DNA of 64,000 nucleotides from Flabesymbios commensalis (GCA_964017125.1 OZ024907.1:23681250-23745249), one strand, 5' to 3'; positions 1 through 12,830 are shown, counted from the first letter of the stretch. Program-made: numbers and translations. The notes: generated by a model from the sequence alone, not told the origin.

Positions 1-860
1 TATGTGTTCCATGGAATAAACACTAGTTATGTTACTAGAAGATGTTATGTAACAAGAAAATAAAATAGATTAACAAATATGGGGTTCACTATAATATAAA
101 ATGACTTTTTAAATCACAAATTACACGTCTTTCGTGCTATGTGTATATGAAAACCAGAAATGAAAAATATCCCCTACCCCCTCACGATGGCCGGGATTTT
201 TTAAGACAATAGTTTTTAGACACCTTATTATTTATCTATAAAATATCTGCTTGTTTGCACTCAAAATATTGGGGCTGAAAAAAATATCGGTTCATCAAAC
301 ATATGTACTCCCTGAATTTTAAGTGGTAAATTTAATTTCCCAGAAGACATGTTGTGATTGTTTTTTAACTCCAGGTATGTGTTCCACGGAATAAACGCTA
401 GTTATGTTACTAGAAGATGTTACGTGGAGTGAAAATGAAAAAAATAAAAAATATAGGGTTCATTATAATATATAATGAACCTTTAAATCTCAAAGTACAC
501 GTCTTCCGTGCTATGTGTATATGAAAACCATACATGAAAAACATCCCCTACCCCTTCCCCATGGGCGGGATTTTTAAGACAATAATTTTTGACAACTTAT
601 TATATATTTATTTATTATCTGCTAGTTTACACTCAAGATATTAGGACAAGAACAATAATTAATGGGTCTTTTTACACCGTAAATTTAATATCAGAAAATA
701 CTGGTTGTATCTATTTGTTCAACTCTAGTTATTTATCCCAAGGATTTTAAATTAAAATCAGCCTAGTTATGTCAGTAAAATATGTTATGTAAATAAAAAA
801 AATAACCTAAATGAACAAAATTTAATATGGGTTTATTATTAAATCATAGGCCTACATGTA
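1..860. repeat. Tandem repeat of about 375 bp (two and a half units)
   Basis: The unit beginning TATGTGTTCC at 1 recurs at 376 with few changes (GAATAAAC.CTAGTTATG, ATATGGGGTTCA, CACGTCTT), and a third diverged unit starts near 725. The window begins inside the array. The same unit is recognisable at 40560-40690 and, inverted, at about 53215-53340 in the two 3-kb TIR elements. Confidence 0.75.
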
Positions 861-1884
861 ATATCCCATTAACTCCTATATTACAGGTCAGTTATATTTA
901 ACGAAGGTGGGATAAAATAATAGTTTCATCATGTCAGTGGCATTTAGAAGGTATGGGCATAAAATAATCTTAGAAATCACAAAGGACTTGAAAAACTGAT
1001 AGTCTTTTTGATGACTTTTGAGTTCATGTGACTCAAACCCAAAGCATGTCTCGACATATCACTGATTGATAATTAGCAGGTGCAACGCTAGGTGCTGATA
1101 AATAGGTCTAAACATTATTTTTCTTTTATTAATATTCTAGATAACTTGTTACCACCAGCTAGTATGCATAGTTTACGTAACCTTTCTAATAATTATGCAA
1201 ACCTATGTTACTAATAAGGATGTTGTCTGAAAAAACCAACGCCATAGTTTACTGGCAATCAGAAGGTGCACGATATGTTCGGGTGATGTGTTAATTTTTA
1301 ATTCCCGATATCCCAAATAAACATGTACATAATAGTAAAGAAAAACACAGTAGGGTATACTGCTGTATTAAAAGATCAAAATAAGAAAAATAAACGTGTA
1401 AACTGGTCGTGGGTACTAGCTGAGAGGTCATGGGGCTTAGTGAGAGGTCGGGTGTGGCGATAATACGTCTTTGAGTTTTGTCTTTATACACACATTTCTA
1501 TTTCACAACGCCTTAACTAAATGTGTGTACACAATTACCAGTTGAAATGTTATATATTACATTTTATGTTTTACTCTTTGGTTGTTTGGTCTTTGATATA
1601 GGCCCCTATCGCTTGAAACCTGATTTTCTATAATATTTATTATTAACTAATTTGCATATTTTATGCTAATATGTTTTCATGATCTTGATAACATATATTT
1701 TATTGCAATGTCTCTCCATGAAAACCATAGGGTAGACCTTTTTTCAAGATTCTAACTTGATTAGTTTCTGAGATATTGCTTGAAACTTGATTTTACGTGA
1801 TGGCTGCCTAATTTGCATATTTTATGCTAATGTGGAGTTGTGGCGTGCTCCTGTAATGCAGCTACTTGGAAGTCGGGATGTGGT
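861..1884. other. Non-coding AT-rich stretch
   Basis: No supportable gene. Two imperfect copies of a ~65-bp segment sharing AATTTGCATATTTTATGCTA lie at about 1605-1680 and 1776-1835. Confidence 0.5.
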
Positions 1885-1941
1885 AACCAATATAGACCGT
1901 GGGGGGGGGGGGTTACGGGTGGCCCACGGTCTATATTGGTT
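1885..1941. repeat. 57-bp hairpin with poly-G loop
   Basis: AACCAATATAGACCGTGGG at 1885 is mirrored by its inverse complement ending at 1941. The arms of about 19 bp are perfect and the loop contains a run of G. It resembles a short palindromic MITE; no other copy was seen here. Confidence 0.6.
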
Positions 1942-2497
1942 TGGTACATGTAGGCCCATAGTTGGAAGCCCAGGGGGTGAGTACGAGAGAGTCTTATTTT
2001 TGGTTGGGTGAGATGCTATAACCGCAACACCGTTTATAATTTGGTATAGCATAATCAGTCTTGAAATTGTACTCATTTCTTGTAAGATTTTCGAAAATTT
2101 AGCATATTTGTCACGATGATGGTGTTATGATATCTGTAGAGATATCAGGCTGCCCTGCGCGTTGGCAGATTCAAGCTTCCGTACTCCCCTGATTAGGCAC
2201 TATAGGGGCCTATATATATATAGGCTATGCGTCCCTCACGCCGGTGCAGTAGGCATACTCAAGGGCTGGCCTAACAATGCCTGGCAGGCTATATGCCTTT
2301 GTTTTATAGGAGTCTTTCTTGTGTGAACATTCCTTTTACAAAACCCACAGTTTTATTGGTTTTTGCACTAATGTTGTCAATGTGAGTGTTCCATTTTTGA
2401 TCGCTGGTAATGGAAATTCTTTAATATTTTGTAGATTTTACGTTTTTTAGAGCTTACTTGTCCTCGAAAAAGATAATCTTTTCCTATTAGAGAACGT

Positions 2498-3010
2498 TTG
2501 TTTACAAGTAACTGTCAACACTTCACATATATTCTAGCATTGAATTCCATCAGCCAAGCCTTTTCCCAATTTGATAATTTATCTATAAAATTATATCTTC
2601 CTGGAGTGTCTGACAGTCTGAATAAGGATCCGAAATGGTACGGTAAACAAAGGCATCTTCAACAAAGAGACACACTCCAGATGAAATTCTATTTGGTAAG
2701 TAATCGATGTAGATTAGAAAGAGTATTGGCCCCAAGACAGAGCCCTGGGGCACACCAGATGTCACTTGTACTGTGTCAGAAGCTTCTCCCCCAGGCACTA
2801 TAGGGGCCTACAGGCTGTGAATGGTTTGAAAGTAAAGCTGATATCCAATTCCAGGCATTTCCACGGACACCGTGATGGTCCAATTTTAGTGCTAAACGAC
2901 TATGGTGGACTTTGTCGAAAGCTTTACTGAAGTCTAGTTTAGCAATTGGTTTGTTTCTTCCGATCGAAATTCTGAGACATTCATGTATGAAAGTCAAAAA
3001 TTGTGTTTCT
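2498..3010 (-). mobile_element. LINE reverse transcriptase fragment (CR1/Jockey-like)
   Basis: On the minus strand, LDFSKAFDKVHHSRLALKLD is followed by TSGVPQGSVLGPILFLIYID and then FVEDAFVYRT, aligning with the fingers, SGVPQGSVLGP and FADD blocks of non-LTR reverse transcriptases. The catalytic FADD reads FVED. A ~20-bp insertion containing GGCACTATAGGGGCCTA (2794-2810) separates the first two blocks and shifts the frame. No endonuclease domain or 3' end was recognised. Confidence 0.75.
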
Positions 3011-3129
3011 GTTGATCTTTCAGATCAGAAACCATATGCCACTGATGTCGCTTCATTTGGGTTTAAATTAGTTGATAATTTAATTTCCCCCTTTTGAGTA
3101 ATATCGATGTCGGGCATATCATAATTTTG

Positions 3130-3875
3130 ATGTTTCAGAAGTAAAAAATTTCCTCACGAATTTTAGAAATTTTAATTAATAATCAACTTATGACCTAATT
3201 AAGACATAATTAGGACACTTTGGCCACAATTTACAAGTTTACAAGAAATGCTTCTCCTCCCTCAATTCTTATCCGATTTCAGCTATGGTTTAATTTGTTT
3301 GAAAGAGCTCGTGCCTGTGTATAAAATTTCCTCATAGATTTCAGAAATTTTAATTATTAATTAACTTATGACCTAATTAAGACCTAATTAGGACACTTTA
3401 GCCACAATTAACAAGAAATGTTTCTCCTCCCTCAATTCTTATCTGATTTCAATTTTGTTTCCTTTGTTTGAAAGAGCTCGTGCCTGTGCATAAAACTTCC
3501 TGTTTCAGAAAGTAAACATTTCCTCACGAATTCCAGAAATTTTAATTATTTATTAACTGATGACCTAATTAAGACCTAATTAGGACACTTTGGCCACAAT
3601 TCACAAGAAATGCTTCTCATCCCTCAGTTCTTATCCTATTTCAATTTTGTTTAGTTTGTTTGAAAGAGCTCGTGCCTGTGCATAACGTCCTCACGGATTT
3701 TAGAAAGTTTAATTATTAATTAACTTATGACCTAATTAAGAGCTAATTAGGACACTTTGGCCACAATTCACAAGAAATGCTTCTCATCCCTCAATTCTTA
3801 TCCGATTTCAACTTTGTTTGCTTTGTATGAAAGAGCTCGTGCTTGTGCATAATACTCCCTCACGGATTTCAGGAA
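3130..3875. repeat. Tandem repeat of about 170-190 bp, four or more units
   Basis: Units repeat the landmarks ACTTATGACCTAATTAAG, AGGACACTTTGGCCACAAT and GAAAGAGCTCGTGCCTGTG; the last recurs at about 3312, 3480, 3671 and 3839. One unit carries ~22 extra bases. Satellite-like and non-coding. Confidence 0.75.
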
Positions 3876-4135
3876 TTTTACTCAATCCTTATAGGGTGTC
3901 CAAACCAAAATTTAAAGAATCTGAAATTTCAGGCGAAACATTAACTGAGGTGTCAACACCATACCTGGGTATTTGCCTAAGCGAGACCCTGGAATGGGAG
4001 GCACACATAAATAAAATTATTAGTAGAGCAAATTCCACTCTGGGCTTTCTTCTGAGGAACCCGAAGGCATGTCTCCTTAATCCTTTGGACCCTGGCATCC
4101 TGGTGATTCCGATAACTGCCACTCCACTCTGACCT
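3876..4135 (+). mobile_element. LINE fragment, C-terminal side of reverse transcriptase
   Basis: Translates to TPYLGICLSETLEWEAHINK followed by ANSTLGFLLRN, the YLGxxL..W..HI..I..KANSxLGFLxRN pattern found just after the palm domain of CR1/Jockey-type LINEs. On the opposite strand from the 2.5-3.0 kb fragment, so a separate insertion. It directly follows the ~170-bp array. Confidence 0.65.
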
Positions 4136-4744
4136 CTTGGGGCAGTATAAGTGATATTATTATTGGTATTTTTTTATTATTCAAAGGGTCAACACAATCT
4201 GGACCAAATTCACAAAGCAATGGCATATCATAATGCTGGGGCCTGCTTGTTGGGATAGGTCATTATGACGTAATAGTTTACTATAATAATTTTATTCACT
4301 TGTGTTCTATTGTGCTTTTTAACATGGTCCAATGCACTAAGTGTTGGTATATAGAAACATAATATAGTTGTTTATTTTTTTCGGCCTTGGATGAAGCTTG
4401 AAGTTGTTCTGGGCAATATATTTTTTAAATTAAGTAGATCTGTGGGATTAGCGTCTCACCCGCTTCGGAACTGCTCGGGTTTACGACTACTGACGAGTAG
4501 CCGCTGCCCGGGCAGCCTCGCTTTGATTAGCTTTGCCACCAACCGACCGAGCATCACTTACACCACAGGCACTGAGCTGAACGGACGTTCTTTCTAGACT
4601 ACAGGGCCCGAGCCGCATGGTGTGCTGTCGTCGCGCTCAGTTTGGGATTGTGTGCACAGTTCAATTGATGTCTAGACTATAATAGAGAGAGAATGAGCAG
4701 AAGTAAGAGTTAAGGAAGTTATTCACTTACCGTTGCCCAAATGG
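4136..4744. other. Non-coding stretch, nothing recognised
   Basis: Locally GC-rich at 4450-4640. A 68-codon open frame there has no recognisable motif and was not accepted. Confidence 0.4.
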
Positions 4745-4850
4745 TAAATTGAATTATAGTGATCGGAGGAGTTTGGTGAGGGCGGTTTGCCCAGATCAAC
4801 TTACCCACAATATCGGTCACGCCCCATCATCCGCACGATATGAATTACGC
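4745..4850 (+). mobile_element. Fragment of the same LTR-element family as the 5.8-10.7 kb fossil
   Basis: GAGTTTGGTGAGGGCGGTTT and GCCCCATCATCC.CACGATA also occur in the same order at 10621-10715. This is a detached relic of the post-integrase region or a second, mostly lost copy. Confidence 0.5.
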
Positions 4851-5774
4851 AATAAAATTGAACTGACTGGTCCACCCCAAAATATATAGAATTTTGAAAA
4901 AAATTCCCTCTTAGTTACGCTAGTTTAGGCGACTAGGAGAGAACTATTTTAAAATTCATTTGCAATCGTCAAACACCATAATTCTGTGATTTGATTGTCA
5001 CACCCCCTGGCCAATTCAAGATATATCGGTATTTTTTCTTGTTTAAACGTTGGAATCATAAATTCTGAACTGAATAATATCGCCTCGCCTCAGATAACTT
5101 TTAATAGGATTAGAGCCATTTAAACTGTTCACCTGTTATACATGTCAATAAACGACCCTATTTGACCCATAAAATATTATTACTAGGACCGTAGGTCAAC
5201 ATTTTGGAATCATAATCATATTTTTATTTCAGAGGAAGCAGTTTTGTTTTAGTATGCTGTGGTGAGAGCCGCCATTTTGGCAGCTGGTCACCCTATCACT
5301 TAGCTCATCTAGCAGGCGTGGCTACACGTGAACCCGCCAAATTCCGCTCAAGTGTTAAGGCCAATTAATTGGTACTCGGTCGGCAACACTGTCTGTTATT
5401 TTAATATGTGCTTTTAGAATTCGCACATTACATCACACATCGTATGATTGATTGTGTAGGAAATTTTTTTCATACATCCACGCTGACGCACCTTCTGCCA
5501 GGTCAAAGATCACGTCAAAGATCAGGTCAAAGATCACGCGCTCACCACAGGTGGCCGGCAGAGGGACGACAGCCGACGATATATGTTAATGAGTCATGAC
5601 TTATGTGGCACGCCGTACAGTCATACACACACCACGCAAACTAAACCGACAGGCACTAGTCTACACGCGGCGATGCAAATCGAAGCGAGCGAACGATTTT
5701 GACATCACAACGAATAATCCTCATAGTAAACATTTATAAAAAAAAGTTATGTTCACTGTGAGAAACATTCGTCA
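4851..5774. other. Non-coding stretch with a short triple repeat
   Basis: No gene recognised. At 5500-5536 a 12-13-bp unit (A)GGTCAAAGATCA is repeated three times, resembling DR1 nuclear-receptor half-site pairs. Confidence 0.4.
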
Positions 5775-7174
5775 ATGAAATATTTACTATGCAGTCTTTA
5801 TAGACTACTGTCAGTCAGAATTACAACAAGGAAGGCAGCAAAGAAGAAGTATTACGGACGTTCACATACAGCTGATAATCGTGCCTCCAAGACACCGTTT
5901 GTGCCTAATGCACAGGCAAAACCGTTTATACCTAGTATCCAGGATTTTACTCAGCGTTCAGCCGGGTCTAACGTTTTCTCCAAGATAGACTTGGTACGAG
6001 CATATTATCAGATACCGGTTGAACCGTCCAACGTGCATAAAACAGCGGTTACAACACCTTTCGGTCTCTTCAATTTCACTTGGACACCGTTTGGTTTACG
6101 AAATTCTGGTCAAACTTTTCAACATTTTATAGACCACGTTACGAGCCGACTAGATTTCGTGTTTGTATATTTGGATGATTTCCTAGTAACAAGTCCCGAC
6201 TATAGAACCCATAAGAAACATTTACAAATACTTTTTACTCGTTTAGCTGAATACAGCATTATCATTGGCCCGGACAAATGTCAGTTCGGTACTACCGAAT
6301 TGAGTTTTTTAGGCCATCACGTTTGCTCAGAAGGCATTTCACCGTTACCTAGCGCCATAGACGCAATAGTAGATTTTGCTAGACCCGAAAAGCAACGAGC
6401 ATTGCGCAGATATCTGGGAATGGTAAATTACTAACATAGATTTATACCACACTGCACGGCTAAGTTGACGCCGTATAAACAATTTAGTGACCGAAGGTAA
6501 CGAAGGACATACAAGATTCTCATTTAAGTCTAATTTCGACTTGAAGTGGAATGAGGGCGCAGACTTAGCGTTCATAGCAAATACTTGCTAACGCAACCCT
6601 CCTGGTACACCCAGGCCCCTCGGCTCAATTGAATATCACGTGTGACCCTAGTGATTTCGCCGTAGGTGGCGTTTTACAACAGTACATCGACAAATATGTC
6701 TGGCAGCCACTATCATTTTTTAGCAAAAGAGACACGTTACAGTGCTTTCGACCCCAAGCTTTTAGCAGTCTATGCCACGATTAGACATTTCAGACATAAC
6801 TTAGAAGGCCGTAATTTTTTCGTGAACACAGATCAGAAGCCTTTAACTTATGTAATGACATCGGTCACCGAACGCCCGTCACTGCGACAAACCAGGCATT
6901 TGGCTTTTATAGCCGAGTTCACAACAGACATATCAGATATGTGAAAGGGGAAACGAATTTCGTTGCCGACGCACTGTCGCGACCGTCCGTGTCAGCCATA
7001 GGCAGTGCCTCAGCAATTAATTACAAAGAATTAAGCGAAGATCAGGCCTTATAGACGCAGAATTTACGCGGTTGCGCCATTCGACGTCTTCTAACCTACA
7101 CTGAATTTCAAACTACTCAAATCATTCGATAATAATTTGATTTGGTGCAACTTGTCAACAGGACACACTCGGCC

Positions 7175-9257
7175 GTATATATGGAGCTGTATTCGGGTCA
7201 AAACTGTCAGGAAGTCATTCGACGCAAACTCTCGTTCTGATTTAATGACATACGTTTTAATTGACGCATTTGTAATGTTGGCATTGTTGCATCTTAACCG
7301 ACACACTTGTGATCTTCTTTAGTTGCATAAGTTAATTGAGCCGTAATCTCATTTTAATTAACATGCCTGCAGTCTTCTTTACGGCTATGCAAGTTAATTG
7401 AACGCGTTCCGTTCTTCTTGACTGTCTGACGTTCAACAGTGATTGGCATTGCTGTTGACGGGGACTCATTTTAGTTGAATCAACTGCGTTTTAACCGACT
7501 AATGGAACTACCTGACCAATTTTATAGCTTTATAAAATTGTTATAATATCTATAATGGTTAAAAAGATGTAGGCCCTACAATTTTGAATTTTTCAAGTTT
7601 TTCTGAAAAAGTGAGAAAAAAACATGACTTTATAGAGACGTCATATATTTTATTTTACATGCTCTAAAAAGTGTTGACCTGTTTCTTGTATGAGTTGATA
7701 CCAGCACCACAAACAAAATTCTATAAAAATTGGACCATTATAGCCTATAGATAGATAATTGCTGAATTAGAAGATCACCTACGATACTGGGTAATGCGCT
7801 ACGCCGCTAGACTACAAAAAAGGCTAAATAATGTGGTTCCAGTAGCTGAGTGGATCTACCGGTGGGCCCTATAGTTTTTATTGTACTCAGCGTTAAGCCA
7901 CCCAGAGTATTGTACACACATATTCTAGCAGACATTTTTCGGAGGTAAACTTTATGGTATAAAATAACGGAAAAAAGATACTGTGATGCAGGTTGTGGTG
8001 GTGGGCGAAAAAGATATTAGTCTAATTAAGCTTGAGAGATGCACTAGGCTACTACTATATCTGTTTAGTCTACGTTTAATATGTTACGAATAATAATCAT
8101 TAATGTTATTTATGTCATTTATATGAACCATAACATATATTTTACGGCTATCTGATTTAGTGATTATCTCCTGGTTTATACCCAACTGTCGATAATAGGG
8201 GATTTTAAATGTTAAAAGTTCATTGAAAGCACGTCATTCAGTGAAAATGGGACGAAATGACGGTGAGGGTGGGTATAATCCATGAGATTGCCTATTTTAC
8301 AACAATATTAGAAACAGTGATCAATGTATGTAATAACTGAAGAGTGGCATCAGTAAATAAACATTAATATACATCATTTTGTTGTTGAGCATTATTTACC
8401 ATGTTGACAGACCATAATTTTCCTCCACTCTCCAGATGGCGCTGTTGCCGGCGAGGAACAAGTGTAAACCATGTGTCGAACCCCACAATTATTATTGGCC
8501 AGAATGCGACCTTGGGACGGATCACATTAAGGCCAAGTTATCTCCACGTGTTTTATGTAGAGGTGCAAACACTGCGCTAAATTGGATGCGCGTTCGTTCT
8601 TAGTCGGCTAAAACACAGATTACTCAACTAACATGATTGCCCGTCAACAGCAATGCCAATCACAGTTGAACGTTAGACAGTCAAGAAGAACGGGACGCGT
8701 TCAATTAAAGGGACTCAATCAGGCTAAAATCGTCAAAAAATCGGTGATTTTATTTTTATTTTACGCGCGGCACAAAAATTAAAAACTTTTACAGTTATAG
8801 TCTATGGACATGTTTACATCATATGGTCATATTAAGAAGCCAAAATAAAATCACCGATTTTTTGAAGATTTTAGCCTGATTGAGTCCCTTTAACTTGTAT
8901 AGCCGTAAAGCAGACTACAGGCATGTCAATTAAAATGAGATTACGGCTCAATTAACTCATGCAACTAAAGAAGTCCACAAGTGTGTAGATTAAGATGAGG
9001 TAGGCCTACGCAACATTACAAATGCGTCAATTAAAACGTATGTCATTAAAGAAGAACGAGAGTTGCAAAATTAAAATGAGATTGCTGTTCAATTAACTTA
9101 TGTAACTGTAAAGAAGACCACAATCGTGTCGGTTAAGATGAGATAAGCAACAATGCCAACATTACAAATGCGTCAATTAAAACGTATGTCATTAAATCAG
9201 AACGAGAGTTTGACTCGAATGACTTCCTGACAGTTTTGACCCGAATACAGCTCCATA
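7175..9257. mobile_element. Long-inverted-repeat DNA element inserted in the LTR fossil
   Basis: 7175-7470 is repeated in inverse orientation at 8637-9257. Both arms share ATGGAGCTGTATTCGGGTCA and blocks built on AAACGTATGTCATTAAA and its complement. The right arm holds an extra internal repetition and the TTAA MITE described next. The core (about 7480-8630) is AT-rich with no coding signal. The insertion separates RNase H from the integrase of the fossil, so it is younger. Confidence 0.65.
8702..8896. mobile_element. TTAA-flanked MITE nested in the inverted-repeat element
   Basis: Inverted ends AGGGACTCAATCAGGC and GCCTGATTGAGTCCCT are flanked by TTAA on both sides. The inner arms AAAATAAAATCACCGAT and complement make it strongly self-complementary. 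It splits the right arm of the host element. The 3' half recurs at 51235-51346. Confidence 0.7.
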
Positions 9258-9785
9258 CGTATATTACAGCAAAATTTCGGAAAAATGTTTTCACGAATTT
9301 ACACAGATTAGGTCATAAATCGCATAGGGCTACAAAGCCACTGATCAATACAAGATATGTCTGGCACGGCATGAATATAGACATCGCCAAAGAGAGACAT
9401 CGCCAAATGGTGCCGTTCTTGTATAGGTTGCCAGACCGCTAAAATATCTCGTCATAATAAGCCAGTTTTCGGCAGGTTCTCCGAACTTACCAAGAGATTT
9501 GACCACATACATATCGATATAGTCGGACCTCTGCCGTACTCCCACGGTTTTAAAGAATCATCCAACTGCAAAACGCGCATGCCTGGGACGGTCAAGTGTA
9601 GACCAACAGTAGCCTATTGAGTACAGATTGACGGCATTATTATAGCCACTGAACTAATTACAAGATACTACTCAAACGAGACATTGATCCAATGCTGTTT
9701 TAATGTTAGGCCAAAGTCTGCGACGCTGGCCCAACATTGAACCAACATTAGATAAATGTACAATGTTTGAGAGAAAGTCCTCCTG

Positions 9786-9886
9786 CCCAGCAAACACAAG
9801 ACATTTGTATAATATAATGTCGGCCCGACGTCTTCGACGTTGGTCCAACATTGCATAAAGTCATACAAATGTTTTGTGTTTACTGG
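9786..9886. mobile_element. 101-bp palindromic MITE (CCCAGCAAACACA ends)
   Basis: CCCAGCAAACACAAGACATT at the left is mirrored by AATGTTTTGTGTTTACTGGG at the right. The centre holds the CGACGTCTTCGACG type of core shared with the other CCAACATTG palindromes. It sits in the ~600 bp that interrupt the integrase of the LTR fossil. A related copy lies at about 56102-56172. Confidence 0.65.
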
Positions 9887-10740
9887 GTGACAATACAAGC
9901 TTGGGGGTCAAGCAGTTTCCAAATCCCTGAGTAGTACAGTCAGTTTGTTTGCAAGCTAGCGACTAAGTAGGGGCAAAGGCCAAGGGCTTTGAATTATCAA
10001 CTCATAGATGTCGCTCAAGTATATATGCACTTGCTGTGATTGGAGAACTTGCTCTTAATGAGGCTTTGAGTATAAAACGCATATTTAGTATTATTATAGA
10101 ATAGGGCCTTGGCCTACCCACGGGCACTATTGCCTTCTGGGGGACCCTTGCCCCGCGAATTTTGACAGTTGACTACACCTTTAAATATCTACTGACTTGT
10201 GTCGATCGATTTACACGTTGGCTGGAAGCCAGACCACTAGTAGATATTCGAGCCGAAACGGTCGCCAATGCCTTTTTCACTGGTTGGATAGCACTTTTTG
10301 GGACCCCCGCCACTATCACCACGGATAGGGGCGCCCAGTTCGAATAAAAATTTGGGATAATTTGTGCAACCAATTCGGGATAGTCAGAAACCGCACAACG
10401 AGCTATCACCCTCAGTCGAAAGGCATGGTCGAGCGTTTCCACCGTCAGCTTAAAGCAGCCATTATGGCACACGTGTCACCGAATCCATGGACGACGACAT
10501 TACCTGCAGTATTACTAGGCGTTCGTTCCGCCGTTAAATAGTTATTGGGCAGGTCAGCTGCCAAAATTATTTACGGTACAACACTCAGATTACCTGGTGA
10601 ATTTACACAGAAGAGTGATTGGAGTTTGGTGAGGGCGGTTTGCCGGCGTGCCAACTGGCCATTTCCCCAGATCAACTTACCCACGATATCGGTAACGCCC
10701 CATCATCCACACGATAGATCTTGTAAAAACTGTTGCCCTG

Positions 10741-11337
10741 TCAGCACTTTGAACAGTTGTTGAATGATCATAGATGCAATCTGATTTTCGTAAATGTCGC
10801 ATCGCATAGGTTACAGTAGTTGAATAAAGTGATTATACATGGTTAGGCCTACCTTTTATTTCAAAAATTGTTGTTGAAAAATGGCCTATATATAGGCCTA
10901 CATATGGTAAACTTTTAGTATTATTATGCGCTCTTAAATTCGTAATATTTCATTTTTATTTGCACCCATATGACTCTCAAACTACAAATCAAGTATTTCA
11001 TGGAATAATTATCCTCAAAACACGACCTTCATAGATCTCTTTTAAGCTTAGTTATTCTACCATTTTCTCAATTATGCCCTATACCTTCTGATCAAAATAA
11101 TGTGGAATTTATTCTATTACAGAGACGAACAACATCCATTAAATACAGATTTGAAGCTTCATATTTTTACACTACGACGTATGAAAATCTATGAATTGCA
11201 ATTAAAAATGATTAAATTAAGTGTCATACGCACGAAAACCCTTGAAAGATACAGAATTATGCGCGTACTTACCGTATTAAACTTATGAATTGCTTATTGT
11301 TCGGGTATAATCTGCATATGACCAGCCAATGTTAAAT
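10741..11337. other. AT-rich non-coding stretch
   Basis: Nothing recognised apart from TAGGCCTA octamers; a 62-codon open frame has no motif. Confidence 0.4.
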
Positions 11338-11490
11338 ATGAATGAATGAATGAATGAATGAATGAATGAATGAATGAATGAATGAATGAATGAATGAATG
11401 AATGAATGAATGAATGAATGAATGAATGAATGAATGAATGAATGAATGAATGAATGAATGAATGAATGAATGAATGAATGAATGAATGAA
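11338..11490. repeat. (AATG)n microsatellite
   Basis: About 38 uninterrupted AATG units, perfect across roughly 150 bp. It adjoins the 3' side of the probable SINE/LINE tail on the minus strand and probably grew from that tail. Confidence 0.97.
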
Positions 11491-11930
11491 ATCTTATATA
11501 GCGCATGTATCCAGCCAGAGGCTGCTCAGAGCGCTGAACATCGAGAGTAACTTAGCAAGGCCTGTTAGCATTCAAATTCCAACTCAGTCTCCTGGGAGAT
11601 ATACAGCTGAACTGCCATTGAGGTGCATCAAGCTATTTTTCATTCCAAGCAAATTCGCCTTATGTGCCAAATACTCACACATTGTGGATTTTCTGGGGTC
11701 TCGCCGGATGGAAACTGCGCCTACGTCGATTGAGGTTCTTTTGCGTCCAACTTTAGGTCAGTCAGACGAGTCATCTGGTTCACGTGGTTCTCTGAGCCCC
11801 ACGACACGACATCGCTGCACGCATGTCCTAGTGTATAAAGCACCTGGTAGTCCCAGGCGGTCAGCCATCCAATTATGGACCGGGCCCGGCACTGCTTAAC
11901 TTCAGTGATCGAGCCGACACTGATGAGCTA
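11491..11930 (-). mobile_element. Probable SINE or LINE 3'-end copy with tetranucleotide tail
   Basis: Read on the minus strand, the end TTCAGCGCTCTGAGCAGCC then GCGCTATATAAGATTTCATT passes straight into (ATTC)n. The GAGCGC...GCGCTATATAA plus short-repeat tail resembles the 3' ends of LINE-related repeats common in marine invertebrates. The 5' boundary is a guess, and no tRNA-like boxes were confirmed. Confidence 0.4.
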
Positions 11931-12481
11931 ACGCCGTATTCCGTATGTAATATCAGCCTATGACCAGCGTATGTCTGATTATGGGGAGCCTATGACCAAA
12001 GTAACCTGCGTATGGCTCGCGTATTTGTAGCGTATGCATATGGCAAGCCGTATGGGACATAAATCCCATATTTTGTGTGTATCCGAGCCTCGTTTATGCG
12101 TACCCGAACTTTAGCTACGCGTAGCCGAGACATTTATACGTAGATAATGTAACAGACTTTGGCTACACGTAGCCATGCACGTAGCCGAAATCTACGCATA
12201 TCTACCATTCGCCCTAACGTGTTAATCGTCTGCGAAGCGTTTGCTTAAGCCTGACTCATAAACCATACGCGGACATTTTTTAAACAAAATAATTTTGAGA
12301 GTCTCCGTGTCGCAGCGTATGCCATCGAAGCCGGCGTATACTACGTACTTTGCAGTGTGACACCCCCTTAAACATTGTTGAAGGGCCATACCACTCACAT
12401 AATCACGCACGACCAACGCACTGAAAAATTATCTATATTTGCCAGAATTCGTTACTGAGATTTGAAGGGCGTTTCCAACGC
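11931..12481. other. Non-coding stretch with CGTAT/CGTAGCC repetition
   Basis: 12000-12215 repeats short words such as GCGTATG, TACGCGTAGCCGA and CACGTAGCC in both orientations. No gene recognised. If gene A has a first exon in this window it should lie upstream of 12831, but none was found here. Confidence 0.4.
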
Positions 12482-12785
<304 letters not shown>

Positions 12786-12830
12786 CTATGTATTAAATTG
12801 TATGAAATTGTTTGCTCATTGTATTTTCAG

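Larger units (their letters stand above)
5775..10740 (+). mobile_element. Ty3/gypsy-type LTR retroelement fossil (pol region), broken
   Basis: Recognisable parts in order: reverse transcriptase at about 5940-6430 (FSKIDLVRAYYQIPV, YLDDF), RNase H at about 6650-7020, the integrase zinc-binding module at about 9270-9450, and the integrase core at 9475-9560 and 10165-10530 (FDHIHIDIVGPLP, HPQSKGMVERFHRQ). The order RT-RNaseH-IN and these motifs are typical of Ty3/gypsy elements. Gag, protease and LTRs were not recognised. It is broken in many places (ten or more), and later insertions occupy about 7.15-9.26 and 9.56-10.16 kb. It looks old. Confidence 0.85.

Noticed and set aside
2498-4135. A single LINE spanning 2.5-4.1 kb
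   Set aside because: The two reverse transcriptase pieces are on opposite strands with a tandem repeat between them.
5408-5599. 63-codon open frame with RQRSGQRSR repeats
   Set aside because: It is created by the short AGGTCAAAGATCA repeats and has no independent support.
11294-11506. FIHS-repeat open frame over the AATG microsatellite
   Set aside because: Pure tetranucleotide artefact.
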